In this document: positions 45,673-58,389 of the stretch, piece by piece
Layout of the letters: each line of letters begins with the position of its first letter
How positions within the stretch are numbered: the stretch's first letter is position 1
Notes under the pieces: model-generated
Seen by the model: only the letters and a program-made list of their open reading frames with translations
Databases searched by the model: none
Told to the model about the DNA's origin: nothing
Program-made: the position numbers and the translations under genes
Assembly (NCBI GenBank): GCA_029224185.1
Contig: CM055211.1
Coordinates: 2,713,646-2,777,645, forward strand
Direction of reading: 5' to 3'
Origin: Karalla daura
Taxonomy: Eukaryota; Chordata; Actinopteri; Chaetodontiformes; Leiognathidae
DNA length: 64,000 nucleotides

Positions 45673-48600
45673 ATGGCCGAGCAGTCGGACGGTAAAGCCG
45701 GGGGGGTCGGGTTCGCACATCTGTACGACGTGGACGCGGAGGAGCCGCTGGACTCCGCCGCCATCCACATCTGCCAGTGCTGCCGGACCTCCGCCTGCTA
45801 CTGGGGCTGCAGGTCCGCCTGCCTGGGCTCCCTGCTGGGTGGAGGAGGGGGGCATCACCCCCCCGGGGTGGCAGGAGGGGGGGTCCGGGAGACACACTGT
45901 CCCCCTCGGGAGCAGCTGTGGCTGGACTGCCTGTGGATCATCCTGGCGCTGCTGGTGTTCTTCTGGGACGTGGGCACGGACCTGGTGCTGGCCATGGACT
46001 ACTACCAGAGGCAGGACTACCTCTGGTTCGGCCTCACGCTCTTCTTCGTGCTGGTGCCCTCGGTGCTGGTCCAGATTCTGAGCTTCCGGTGGTTCGTGCA
46101 GGACTACACGGGAGGGGGGCTGGGGGAGGTGGAGGGGCTCACCAAGAGAGGAGCCGTGGCCCTGGGGTGTCTGTACCCGGGCAGGGACCGTCTGCAGCTG
46201 GCCTCCATCTGGCTGTGGCAGGCCACCATACACATCCTGCAGCTGGGGCAAGTGTGGAGGTAACACACACATGCACCTCACAGAAACCCGCACACACACT
46301 CCAGCTCACATTATATCCAGAGGAGGATCATGCAAGAGACCATAGATGGTCTGGGGCTGGGGGAAAAGTAGAAGGAGAACACACCTTGTGTCAAGGTGCT
46401 AAAAAACAAAGGCAAAAGGCAACTGGGCTTCTGTGAGGGTCTTCAAGGCTCTTTAGGGCTAACATCAGACTCACATCCTCCGGCTGGGGCAAGTGTGGAG
46501 ATGATATGAGTGAAACACATACCTAGTATCAAACCTGCAGACACACTCCCATCACCTTGTCCCATTAAGATCATGCATGCAGCAAAGGAGAACACATGTT
46601 TTTAGGTGCTGAAAATGCACCTGGACTCCTGTGAGGTTCGTGAAGATGTGTCCTCTCATCCAAAAGAGGGAAAACATCCAGAAACATCCAAAAATCCGTC
46701 CAGTGGCCTTTGTTTTGTTTAGTTTGTTTCTTTTGCCACAATAGTCCCATGACCTGGATGAACTGGAACCATCACAGCCATATGACCTCCAGCTGGGGCA
46801 AAATGCGGACATGCACCTGATGTCAACCTGCAAAACACACTCTTGGCTACTCTTTTCACAGATTTCTGTCACCGTTTTATCCAAAATAACCCACATGGGA
46901 GGAAGAACATGGTCCACGTGACCACTCAAAGCGCTCTTACAGACACTCAGTGACATCCACCCCATTGATGACACAGCATCCGGGCTAGATTGGGCTTCAG
47001 TATCTTGCAGGGATACTTTGACATGTCGTCTACATCGTGCAATCTGCATAGCAAAAGATACGGATGCTGCTCCACATCCCTTCAAGTGCAGGATGCAGTA
47101 GCGCGAGCGCTGCTAATGCATGTATTGTATTTAATGGGAAGAGCGGGGTGTCTCCTCGATGTTGCCGCACCAACACAAAGCTGTGCTCCACACTGACAGG
47201 CCGGGGAGGATGAGCCGGGAGAGGAGAGGTTTAGGAGATGCTCTCTGCGGCCTACGGACATGAAGTCGAACCAGAGACAATGATCTGGTGCAACTTTTCC
47301 AGGCCAGCGAGTAAAAAAAAAAAAAAGTTAATTCTTCGACGCGTGGAGTTGTAAAGTTGCTAGTAGTATCAGCTTCAGCTGATCCCTGTTTGCAGACGCT
47401 GTGTTTGAAGCACAAACTGGCAAACAAACCCACACTGTGATTATTTTTTTTTTTTTTTTGGGGGGGGGGGGGCAGAGCCTCTATCCATGGTCCTGGAGAC
47501 AGTTTTGTCAGGGAGAGCAAATATCCCCAGATCTAGTGCTGAATCCAGCTTGAGTCATAGTTTCAACACCCTGGTTTGCGGGAGAGAGGAGTCAGGGTCA
47601 ATTGTGCGAGTGTGTTTGAGCGTGTGTGTATGCATCATGTGTGACCAGTGGAAAAACGGTGTCACGGCTCTTTGCATGAGTGTCAGCATGCATGGAGAGT
47701 ACAAAGAGGAAAGGCATCTGCGCTTCTGGCAACACATCCTCCCTCTTTGCCTCAATCTATCCCTCTCTCTCTCTCTCTCTATCTATGTCTCTCTCACACA
47801 CACACATACATGAACACATACACACAGTTGGACAACGGTAGGTGCTAATTGTGGTGCTAAAAGCACCGGTGGGAAAAAAAACAGACCCTTGTTGCTTTTA
47901 CACTGTTCTCACACACACATTTTGCAACTGTTGGTTTCTTGGTCCCAGTTCCATATCACTTGTGTGTGTCTGCCTGCATGTGTGTGTGTGTGTGTAGTAG
48001 TAGTAGTAGTGGGACTGTGCTAGCTCACCTCCCAACCCTCTATACAAGGACAGTCCCTCCCCACCTCTCTCTCCGAGAAGACTCCTTAATGGTGTCCACT
48101 TGCCTCTGGGCGCACAGCACAGCACACAGAGTGGAGTGTGTCATACTGTGTGTGTGTGTGTGCATGTGTGTTTATGTCACGTTGTGTTACTCAGCTCTCC
48201 TGCCTCAGCCCTTTTGCGGTTGTAGGGTTAAATCGACCCCCACGCAGTCCCGCATCTCTCCATTCACCCCACCCAGTAACCACCCCCCCCCCTCCACAAC
48301 CGTGCAGAATGGACTCTCCCACCTGGAGAAAGTGGAGGGGCAGAGGAAGGAGCAGAAGAAGAAGAAGGAGAGGGAGAAGAAGAAGAGGTGGAGAGTAGGG
48401 AAGGGAGGGTGGGGGGTGTAGCTGTAGAAATGGTACGGCCTGATTGAGACAGATCGCTTAGAGATGGCGGGAGGGAGGGAGGGAGGGAGGAGATGGAGAA
48501 AAGGTTGCACCGTGTGTAAAAAGTGGAGGGGGAGGGGAGGAGAAAGAGAGCGAAGGAGGAGAGAGAGAGGGGGGAGAGAGGAAGTGAGAGTGGGGCGTGG

Positions 48601-51600
48601 GGGGCAGGGTGGAGTGGCTGGATGAGCCACTGTATTCCACACGTACGGTTCAAAACCGACCCCCTCCGTGTGGAGGGGCTGTCACTCAGGGGTCTGCAGA
48701 ATCTTTAAAGCAAAAAAAGCCGACGCTGGTTGTTTACACCGCCGTTGCTCTTGAGTCAAGGACAAACAGCGTTTTGGTGCCGGAGTCTCAGCAGTCTCAA
48801 GCTGCAAAATCCAGTAACAAGGCTTTAAACGCTGTGTTTGGGGCTATACGAGGGGAGGGTTGTGGAGCAGAGGTCAGCGGGCACAAGTGGGGCAAGGCGT
48901 GCATATTGGGAGCAAAACATGGACGTCTATGACTTTTATGAGGAAGAAGGTTAGTGTGGCGATAAATGCTGCTCCGCATTATCCAGATGAGCGCCTCTGT
49001 GTTGGTACAAGAGGAGATGGCAGGAGGGGAAGGGCGAGGAGGCAAACAGAGCGGCCTGCAGCTTCTCCCCAGGTTTCGATAGGGCTTCTTCCCCCGGATC
49101 TTCAGAGTGTGGATCACGGCGCGGGACAGGAGTGCAGTCCTAACCGTGCCACCGCCTCATTAATTAGCCAGCAGCGCTCCCACGATAGGCAGCCCGAGTG
49201 GCTCGCTCACGCCCAGGCTCCGCACGCCGCCGCTCCTGAGGCCAGCGTTTTACGGGAGCGTGCGCCCGTGTAGGCGTCTTCCTATCGACGGTGCATTATT
49301 TATGCTTTTTTTTCCCCCTTTCTGCGAATTAAGCGCGTATGTTTCAAAGCAGATGGCTGCATCAGCCGTTAACGTGGAGCCATGCATAATGTAGGAGCGC
49401 GCACACACACGCACACAAACACACAAATTAGCAGAGGCATGCACTCACCTCGAACGCAGGAGAATATCATTAGAGTACATTTACAGGCACACACACACAC
49501 ACACACATGCATCCGCACATATATACATCCTGCCTAAGTACCCTGAGGCGGAAAAGGAACGTTACTATTTACATCCCACCCACAGCGACTGTTTGGACCC
49601 ACACCCAGAGACAGAGTCAGAATCAGTTCATGAGGTGTAACAAAATTTGGTACGAGTGTTTCCCCAAACCTGCGTTGGAAAAGAAGCTAATTTGACACTT
49701 TTTGTATCAAATTGCAAAGATGCAAAAACCTTCGCAGCCTTGTGCAGAAAAGTGGAACCAGTGTAGAAAAAAAATGATTCAACCTTTGATTTATTTATTA
49801 AATGTTATTGTTATGTCCTAAGAATATAAAAAATGACACCCTTTACCTTTGGGAAACGTGTTTGCCATCTCCGAAACATCTCAGATCATAAGTGATGCAG
49901 GATGAAAAGCCTGTTCTCACCTGGCCCTCCCTCCAGGTACATCAGGACCCTGTACTTGGGCATCATGTCGAGGCGGCAGAAGGAGCACCAGCGGCGCTGG
50001 TACTGGGCCATGATGTTCGAGTACGCCGACGTCAACATGCTGCGGCTGCTGGAGACCTTCCTGGAGTCGGCGCCCCAGCTGGTCCTGCAGCTCTGCATCA
50101 TGATCCAGGAGAACCGAGCCGAGACGCTGCAGTGTAGGTGGAAGGGGGGGGGGGGGACAACACATTTAACAAAGCGAAGGCTGTGTTTTCCCCACATACA
50201 AGCCCACATACAACGCACATACAAATCACCAGCTGCACAAACAGTAATTAGCAATTGCCACACATCACGCGTGGTAATTTGTGGCTACAGATGGTAGCCA
50301 CAAATGGATTTTCACACTGGCATTTTTTTATTGTTATTTTTAGATTCTGCATTGTTCAGGTAGTTCCAGATAGACAGCACCATCATCTGAGGTGTCCATC
50401 AACCTCCTCTTCATTATTCACCCAGGATGTGCATCATCCAGGAGGCCACCCACTGATTCTTATTCATCTCGATCACTCTTAGGACGACTTCTACTTTAAT
50501 GCAAATATGTGACTAGCAGAGGTGGGGGGGGTGGGGAGGGTGGAGGCACGCAGCAGCTGGGACATTAAAAATAACTTTTCCGGGACTTTGTGTGACACGC
50601 CAGCGCTCACAGTTTTCGCTCACTGTGACTCAGGACAGTTTGTGCTTTTCTGTTTCGTGTGTCTCCCGACGAGCGTGGGAACTTTCGCGGCATCTGTGCG
50701 TCTCTCGCCCCCAGGCGTCTCCTCCCTGGGCTCCCTCCTGTCCCTGGCCTGGGTGCTGGCCTCCTACCACAAGCTGCTGCGAGACTCCCGGGACGACCAG
50801 CGCAGCATGAGCTACCGCGGCGCGCTGCTGCACCTCTTCTGGCGCCTCTTCACCATCTCGTCCCGCGTGCTCTCGCTGGCGCTCTTCGCCTCGCTCTTCC
50901 ACATCTACTTCGGCATCTTCGTGGTGGTGCACTGGTGCGCCATGGCCTTCTGGGTGGTGCACGGCGGCACCGACTTCTGCATGTCCAAGTGGGAGGAGGT
51001 GCTGTTCAACATGGTGGTGGGCATCGTCTACATCTTCTGCTGGTTCAACGTGAAGGAGGGCCGCACGCGCTTCAGGATGGTGGTGTACTACACCGTGGTG
51101 CTGGCCGAGAACACCATCCTCACCGGGCTGTGGTGAGTCGCATCCGTGCGAAAAGGTGTCACGCAGACAGACGCGGATCGTCCAAACGAGGACGGATCGA
51201 AGCCGCGGCCTCTCTGCCTCTCCGCCGAGGCCGTTTAATCAAAAATTAGAAAGTTACACACCCCTAAAGAGCTGAGGTTTCGAGATTTGAATAATCACAA
51301 GAGAGCCGGCTTCCCTGAGGTAAGTGGAAAATGGCTTTAAAAAAAGCCAGAACGGGAGAAATATCTGTTTCCTGGCCATCTGCTGAGAAATATGTAGCGG
51401 GACAGCAGAAACCGTGTAGATAAAGCCTTTAAATGTCATTTTTGGTGGTGCAAAGCGAAGATGACTCAAACTATTTTGCCCTAACACACTTTCAACTATT
51501 CCTCAGCCTGAATAAGCCTCCTCTTTATCCCTGAAAACCCCAATTTCGGGTCTTGTGTGTGTCTCGAAGTCTAGTCGACCTTATTCCTCTGTGCCGCAGA

Positions 51601-52553
51601 GCTCCATTGTTGTTCAAAATCTTAGAAACACATCAGTGAGCTTCACTGGATGTGATGTTCCTTCACTATTATTAACACACACGCACACACAGGATAGTTC
51701 ATTTTGACTCATCTACCCTCCTGCTGCTCAAAATAACCTCACGAGTACCAAATGTGGAGTAATGGGCCTCTGAAAATAGTCTGTGACAAAACCAGGAATC
51801 ATTTGCCAGTGACTACAATTCAAGATTGTGAAAGGCAAGTTCTGAAGATAAAATCACAGAGCTTAAGTAGGGCTTCTATTGGGGTCTTAAAAAGTCTTAA
51901 TTGCGATTTTAGGGGGGATTAAAATTTCGCTGGTATCCAGGCTTTATCCAAATAGTTTGACTGCAAAAACTCTTCTGGTTTTATGGTGGATAATTGCGAT
52001 GTAGTGGGGGAAATTAGTCCAAAATGTCATGTCTGGCCCCTCCTCTAGGTACGCCTACCGGGACCCTGTGCTGACTGACTCCTACGCCGTCCCGGCGCTG
52101 TGCAGCGTCTACCTGACCTTCGCCGGCGGCGTCCTGGTCATGCTGCTGTACTACGGCTTCCTGCACCCGGCCACCGCCCACCTGCAGCCCAGCCCCGCCT
52201 CCTCCTGCTGCGCCCAGCTGCTCTGGGGGCTCCCGCTACCCCCGTCGGCCCCGCCCACCGCCCCGCCCACCCCGGCCCACATGACCAAATCGCAGACGGA
52301 GGAGGACGTGGCCGACACCTGCCTCCCCGTCTTCCAGGTGAGGTCGGCCCCGCCCGCGTCCAAGCCCGAGGGCCCGCTCATCAAAATCGACATGCCCAGG
52401 AAGCGCTACCCGGCCTGGGACGCCCACTACGTGGACCGGCGCCTGCGGAGGACTATAAACATCCTGCAGTACATAACGCCGGCCGCCGTGGGCATCCGCT
52501 ACCGGGACGGACCCCTGCTGTATGAACTCCTGCAGTACGAGTCCTCCCTCTGA
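45673..52553 (+). CDS. xkr6: XK-related protein 6
   Basis: This is a multi-pass plasma-membrane protein of the XK/Xkr family. Some relatives (Xkr4, Xkr8, Xkr9) are phospholipid scramblases activated by caspases; no such activity is established for Xkr6. Four exons join in phase: 45673-46259, 49937-50133, 50715-51132 and 52049-52553, giving 568 residues (human about 641; the human Pro-rich N-terminal insert is missing here). The start has a strong Kozak context (AGC before ATGG) and the N-terminus resembles human MAAKSDG. Landmarks are the ICQCC..CYWGC Cys-rich segment at about 35-55, the first hydrophobic segment LWLDCLWIILALLVFF, FRWFVQDYTGGGLG, EYADVNMLRLLETFLESAPQ, GGTDFCMSKWEE and the conserved C-terminal RRTINILQY..LLYELLQYESSL. 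Several hydrophobic helices follow the family pattern. Intron 1 is the longest in the gene, about 3.7 kb. Confidence 0.96.
46231..46845 (+). repeat. Imperfect tandem copies of the XKR6 exon 1 end and flanking intron
   Basis: The last 29 bases of exon 1 (46231-46259) recur at 46472-46500 with two mismatches, and more loosely at about 46789-46815. Similarity continues into the following intron: GAACACA, AGGTGCT and CTGTGAGG words appear in the same order. The second copy lacks the donor GT (GTGGAG followed by ATGA), so it should not be used as an exon end. Confidence 0.6.
46846..49936 (+). other. Remainder of XKR6 intron 1
   Basis: There is no recognised gene or RNA. It contains a T16-G13 tract at 47444-47472, TC and CA microsatellites (47760-47830), GT runs (47980-48000, 48150-48170) and GGGA purine repeats (48466-48600). 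I looked for a miR-598-like hairpin, which human XKR6 hosts, and did not see one. Confidence 0.5.
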
Positions 52554-53988
52554 CACACACACACACACCTTCACACACACGTTAAGCACACCGTCACAAG
52601 ACAGAGGTTTAGAGATGTAGAAACACAAAATGGGGCACTTGATGTAAGCACACAGACACAAAAAGCAATCTGACATACTTTTACGAGCACACACACTCTC
52701 TCTATCTCTCTCACACGGACACACACACACACTCACACACACACACACACACATTCCCTTGCAGGCTGACCTGTGAGGACCATGGCCATGACTCAACAAG
52801 CTGCTTCGGCCCCGGTCCATCCACTCTCCCCGCGTCCGTTCTCGTTGGTTTCATTTTGCGCGCTCGGGCTGTGAAAAAGAAGAACAAACAAACAAACAAA
52901 CAAAAAAAATTTGAGCGCCCTTGCCGGATTCGTCGACCACCGCATGCCGTTTGTGTTGCGTCACTCACACACTCGATGGGTTTCAGTAGATGAACCAACA
53001 AGACGCGACAAAGGTGACTTGTTTGTCGTCAGTCTAGTTCAAAGGTAGTGTATATATTTTCTATGTACAGACGGGATGTTTTTTATGTAGCGTTAAGTGG
53101 TCGTTTAAGGGAGATGGGGCGTGGGATTTTACCGTTAAACACACGCGGGCAGGAAGGAGAGAGCATGACGGGAAAGATGGAGACGAGAGACAGATGAATA
53201 TTCACTCAGACAAATTCAAAATGGTTGATTCAGAACAATATTTCCCAAAGAATGTCAAAACACTGCAGTGAAAAGGATGCGAAAGCTTAAAATAGCACCA
53301 AGAACTAATAGCAATCATCGTCAGGAATTAAATTTGCTGTTGTTAACTAGTTCATTAGACAATTAGCTGCAGCTCCAGCCATGAGACATGAGCAAGGACG
53401 GAGAGTTACATCAACGTTAGGCCTGCTCATTTAGTCAAGTTGCCAGTCACTCGTCAAACTGGCTGTTGATCGAGCCATAAAAAAAAAGAAAAAGATGAAG
53501 AAAAGCCCGGAATGACGCCGCGCAATTGGATTTCCATGTTGGTGGTCGTCGGCATTGTTCTCCATCATTTCCTGTCATGCTGTCTTCAGATTCCTCTGAC
53601 GTCGGTTTAGGCCCAAATAAACAGCAAACAAAGCCGATATTGTCTCCGACTGAAAGAGACTAATTATTTTTGATCTCCGTCTACCAGCGCCCGCCCGCGT
53701 GTGATGTCTTAATCATTCGGGGCCCCCACGAGCAGCCACCGAGGCCCACGTGAAACAGCGTTTTTTTGACTTCACTCGTCACAACCCCTCTGGATGACTT
53801 GTCTGCTCCTGAAAGACGTCCAACGTCGACTCCCCCGGAGCCACCCACGGGCTGAGCTGTGATGTGTGGCTCATTATTTATTTTTTCGTTTGTTTATCCC
53901 TGTGATCCAAGCTGTTACATTGGCAGGCGGCGAACCAACGAGCCGAGGTATCAGTCATCAGCGCGTTGACGGCTACGTGAGTAAGTGG

Positions 53989-53991
<3 letters not shown>

Positions 53992-54021
<30 letters not shown>
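53992..54021 (+). repeat. Thirty-base G tract
   Basis: After GTAAGTGGGGA there are thirty consecutive G residues. It is the longest mononucleotide run in the window and could form intramolecular quadruplex structures. Length is uncertain because such tracts are error-prone. Confidence 0.9.
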
Positions 54022-54023
<2 letters not shown>

Positions 54024-54269
54024 GGAAGGCGGCAAAAGCGTTTTTTTTTGGTTTTTTTTGGTGGTGGGGGCTGGTTTTGCCATGTAGTGCTACACATCCT
54101 TCCCCCGGTCCTGAGTCAGGGGTAGAGCAGGGGAGACGCCAACACGCGCAAGCTTCTTATTACTGCTGCGGATCGTGAGGGGGGAAAAGATCCCGTTTGA
54201 GACCGTATTTAAAGGGACGCTTCAACATTTTAAGTCGAGATTTACTTTAAGACCCTTTACTTTAAGAGC

Positions 54270-54800
54270 CCAATCTTATATTGGCACGTAAGCCGTGAAG
54301 AAGAGGGGTTAATACGAGTTTAGCTCATTCCGGAGCCATAGAAGACAGTCAGCAGTCGGCTTTGAGGTATGTAATCGAGGGAATCCCATGAAAAAGACCT
54401 TTAGTTGGCATTGCAGGAAATTAGCCATTAGCCATCTCTGATAGTTTCAGTAGACAAACACTTGGACATTTTCTATGTTAGCCCTTTCTTAATTATGTTT
54501 GGGCTGGTATAAACCAGTGGTTTCCAATCGTATTGGCATTGGTAGACTCAACAGAAACCCAACAGAAAAAGACAAAGACATATTATTGAGCAAAGATGCT
54601 GTCTTTGAGTGTCTTCAAAGAACCAAAACCTAAAAGAAAAACATTTAATACTTAACGTGGACTTTTTATCTCGGCCTTTTCTCGGACACATTTGGACTGG
54701 TATAAACCAGCGATTTCCAATCTTATCGCCGTGTAACCTGCACGTAAAGTTAAGCCCCTTCTGGAGCTACAAAAGACAACTGGCCCTGAGGTGGATAATT
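54270..54800 (+). repeat. Degenerate internal duplication in the XKR6 3' region
   Basis: A block of about 75 bases ending GG(A/G)CTGGTATAAACCAG and then TTTCCAATC occurs near 54460-54536 and again near 54650-54726. A CCAATC(T/G)TAT word occurs three times (about 54270, 54527, 54717). Each outer copy is followed by related TTAGC/TTAAGC and GGAGC words. The copies are diverged. Confidence 0.5.
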
Positions 54801-57800
54801 CCCTTTAAAACAAAGCAGAGTGCTTGCTAGCGCCTCATCCCGGCACGGCAAGTGGGTAAAACGAAAAAACTCGCACCCAAAATGCTGAGGCATCCCTTTT
54901 CAGTCGGAGCGATACGGGCGAGGAGCGAGCGTGCGGTACATTACTTTTCGTGGTGCTAGCTGATTAAAAACACACACCGACACACACACACACACAGGGG
55001 AAAAAAAATCGATCCGATTCATTTGCTGCTGGCCTCGCGAGTAGATCCGAGCGGGCGCGACGGAAGAAGCAGCAGCGGCAGCGTCGCCGCCGGCCACTGA
55101 CCCCCACTTCATATGGTGCGAACGCGAAACCCCAATGCGGACTCTATGGTGCAATAAGGGCAGATTGTCTCTTTGAATTCTATGGTGCAACTTGAGTACT
55201 GCCTTCAGTAATCGGCCAAGGCTGTGCCAAAGGCTCCGTCCCAAACGGACAACTGCTCTTCCTGTCCTGCAGAGGCTATGCAAGTCTCCAAGGCTGGGAG
55301 ATGTGCTTAGTCTACACACTCATCTCACACACACACACACGCACACACATATATATAAACAAACACACACACACACACAGGGTTATCCTCCACTGCAGGG
55401 AGATTCTCTAGTTAGTACAGTGGGATGCATCCCTACCTCACCGCTTGAACACACACACACATTGACACACACGAACATCCAATAATCCCTTACCCCTTTA
55501 TAATTTGGGAACAATATTCATATGGTGCTATCGAGTGGGTTTTTCTTTTTTGGTACGGTATGAAGGGTTTAGCCAAATAAGTGCGGTTCAGATTTGAAAC
55601 AGTCGAGCAATCTGGGTTTCAGAGTGTACGCAAAAAGCGGCAACACCTCCCATCTGGCCGACACGTACATAGAAGCGACAATGCCTTACCCGCTCAGCAA
55701 TGGATGAACGTGGAGGGGGGCGCTTGCTCGTTTTTTGGGTACACTCTGGTCATACACTGTACAGCAAGCCTGGGTTCGGTGTGCCGAGAGCACCGGAATC
55801 CAAAGGAGAACAAACAGAGGGAACTGTGTTAGAGCGTCGTCCTAGAAAGCAAATATGTGGCATTTAGAGAACACAGTCAGACATTTTCTGTATCCGTGCT
55901 CGTGAATTTCTTGCATGAATGTCCCTAGATTCGAGGAGTATTCGAGGAGTGGGTTAAAGGTTAAAGGTTTGAAGAGTCACAGCTTCGTATGTGCTTCTGG
56001 GAGGAGATTTATGTTGAGCTCCAGCACAGCTGCTGCCCACCCCCCTTTCCCACCTTCCACAACCCCCCACCCAGCAATGACCTCTCACCTTTTGACCCAA
56101 ACCACGGCCAGTCACAGATCAGGTTCGACAGCCAAATCAGGTCTGACACAACCAAAAAAAAAAAAACAAAGAAAAAAACAACAGTTCCTTCCTTCTCTGC
56201 ATGGAAACACTGGTTTGCGGCGTTCAGACTCGGCCGTAGCGTAACCCAATCAGACTGCAGGTATCATCGACTTTTGTTCCGTTTTGTTTTCGGTCTAGTG
56301 ACCTCTCGCATTGTTCACACACGACTCCCCATTTCCCACGGCCGAGTCCGCACGCCCCAAACGAGGAGTTTTCCCTCCTCAACCCGGAGCCTTAGCCCGG
56401 CCCGCTCTGTAGGAAATCCAATCAGTGTTTATTGTATGGCTACACACCCACAGCTATGCAAGGTTACACAGGGAAAGGTTCTGGGCTTAGACAACCTTTA
56501 CAAACAAATACCACTTCACTGTTCTCATGAATCAACGGATTATTTTTTTTATTTTGTGTTTAAAAAAAAAGGAGAAGAAAGCAACATTGCAAACGTGCCA
56601 TTTTTTAAAAACTTTTTGCCTTCTTTGGTGATAATTTGATGATCTACATATCATTTTATGAAGGTAATTTACTTTTTTTTTCTTTTTAATCGAATTTGGA
56701 TGTTGCTAAAGTGGCCGGGATGCAACCTCCTGCCAGAGGAATGTGTATGAAAATCCAGAACGGTATTTTTATTATGTTGGACAAACATGTCAATGTTCCA
56801 CTATCAGGGTCTGCAAAGCATATGAGGCCTGTTGTTAGGCTGTGTGTATGTGTGTGTGTGTGTGTGCGTGAGTGCAATCGACCGTATGTGTCAGTAATGC
56901 TTCATATGCTTTTTTTAGCCAAAGTTTTCCTCGCTTGGTCCAGAGCTGTGAAACAACCATGACTCATCTTGGGATTTCTTTTTTTTTTTGTAGAATTCGA
57001 AGCCAGACGCTAAGCTGTTTCTGATCTCAGACCAGTTTCCGCCACATCTGAGTCCGACCACCGGCTAAATCCTCTCCTTTCAGAGGCTTTCAGAGGGGAT
57101 CTGGTTGTCCTGGCACAAACACACAAATTCAATCACTGAGAAGTAGGAGGAGCTGGGAGGATTTCAGCGGTTTGACTCAGGTGTGGACACTATAAGCACA
57201 GGGCAGGGTCCAACTGGACCCTAACGTGGATGTATCTATAAGATGAACCATGAGCTTTTTATTCCGTTGGGGTCATGCTTTTCTACTGTGTTCTTCAGCT
57301 TAGACAAAAAGTAGCTCTAGAGATCTCGATGTGCAACAGTATTTTTTTTGGTTCTTTTTTTCTCGTGGTTGGAATTTCTCGATTGTAAATACCTTCCTCC
57401 TCGTTTGGATCTATGTTCGATGAGTTTGCTTAGATGGCTCTTTCAAAATGTACCGATAGTAAATGTTCTTTATTAATATCCAGAATGTAAGACGAGAGAA
57501 GAAAAATACAGCTTAACTGGAAAAAAAAAAACGTGTTTTTCGTAGGAGTCTGTGCCATCGTGTTGTCTTGAGTATAAAGCACACTGATATTAGATCTGTA
57601 GGCAGGACGAAGCCCCCGGAGGCGGCGACCAAGCTTTTCCCCCCCAAACAATGTTGAAGCAGGACGAACTGATGGTAAAACAAACAATGCAAAAATGCAG
57701 ATTTTGCTTTTAAAATTGGCAATTTGTACTTCTTTAAGTTTGGGGTCTGTCTGGCCGCCGCTTCCCGACTTCTCCGTAGAAATGATGGCTGCCGTCATCG

Positions 57801-58389
57801 AAAGTGTTCAAACCACTCCTGCGTCAGCTCATTAAAAGAAGAAACAATAAAACTCCATTCAGGAATCTCAAACTCACCCCACCCACCCCCTCCGAATGTT
57901 TCCAATCAAACCACAAACTGAGAAACGAGACGACACATTGTTGCACCTCTTGTTTGTCTGTGTATTATTCCGTGTCTGCGATAGTGTGACAGCATTTCTG
58001 GGCAAAGAGTTGAATGATATTTTCAATGGCTCCAGGTGGCCAGCGTTAGGAAATGTGTTATTTTTGTTACAATACCTCTCTGAAAATAAAAGAAAAAGTC
58101 TATTTATCTGTGAAGAGACAAAGATTTACAACAATGCAGATGACTACGTAGAGATGACAGATTTTAAATGATGTAAAACAGATATAAATGAAAACATGTA
58201 CAGTTCATTTTGGTTTTGAACACGATACAGAAGTGTATGATGCGTCAGTATTGAGTTTGATTTTATATATTTACCATTTTATTACATTGTAATGTTGTGA
58301 CTGCGATGGAGAAAAAAATATAAAGGAATATAAATTAATTTTTCCAAACGTGTGTCGCTCCTCCTTTGCATTCACAAGCACACAAAGCG

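Larger units (their letters stand above)
52554..58345 (+). other. Probable long XKR6 3' untranslated region
   Basis: No coding exon is present between the XKR6 stop and the ENPP4 end. CA microsatellites begin immediately after the stop (52552-52580, 52720-52753). The sequence contains a G30 tract, four TATGGTGC words, a Pumilio-type TGTAAATA at 57384-57391 and AT-rich late sequence. AATAAA at 58085-58090 is a candidate poly(A) signal. A later AT-rich end near 58345 is possible. Continuity with XKR6 is inferred from the absence of any other gene. Confidence 0.45.

Noticed and set aside
46260..49936. Search for a miR-598-like hairpin in XKR6 intron 1
   Set aside because: No match to the mature miR-598 sequence was seen on either strand. 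I report no RNA gene.
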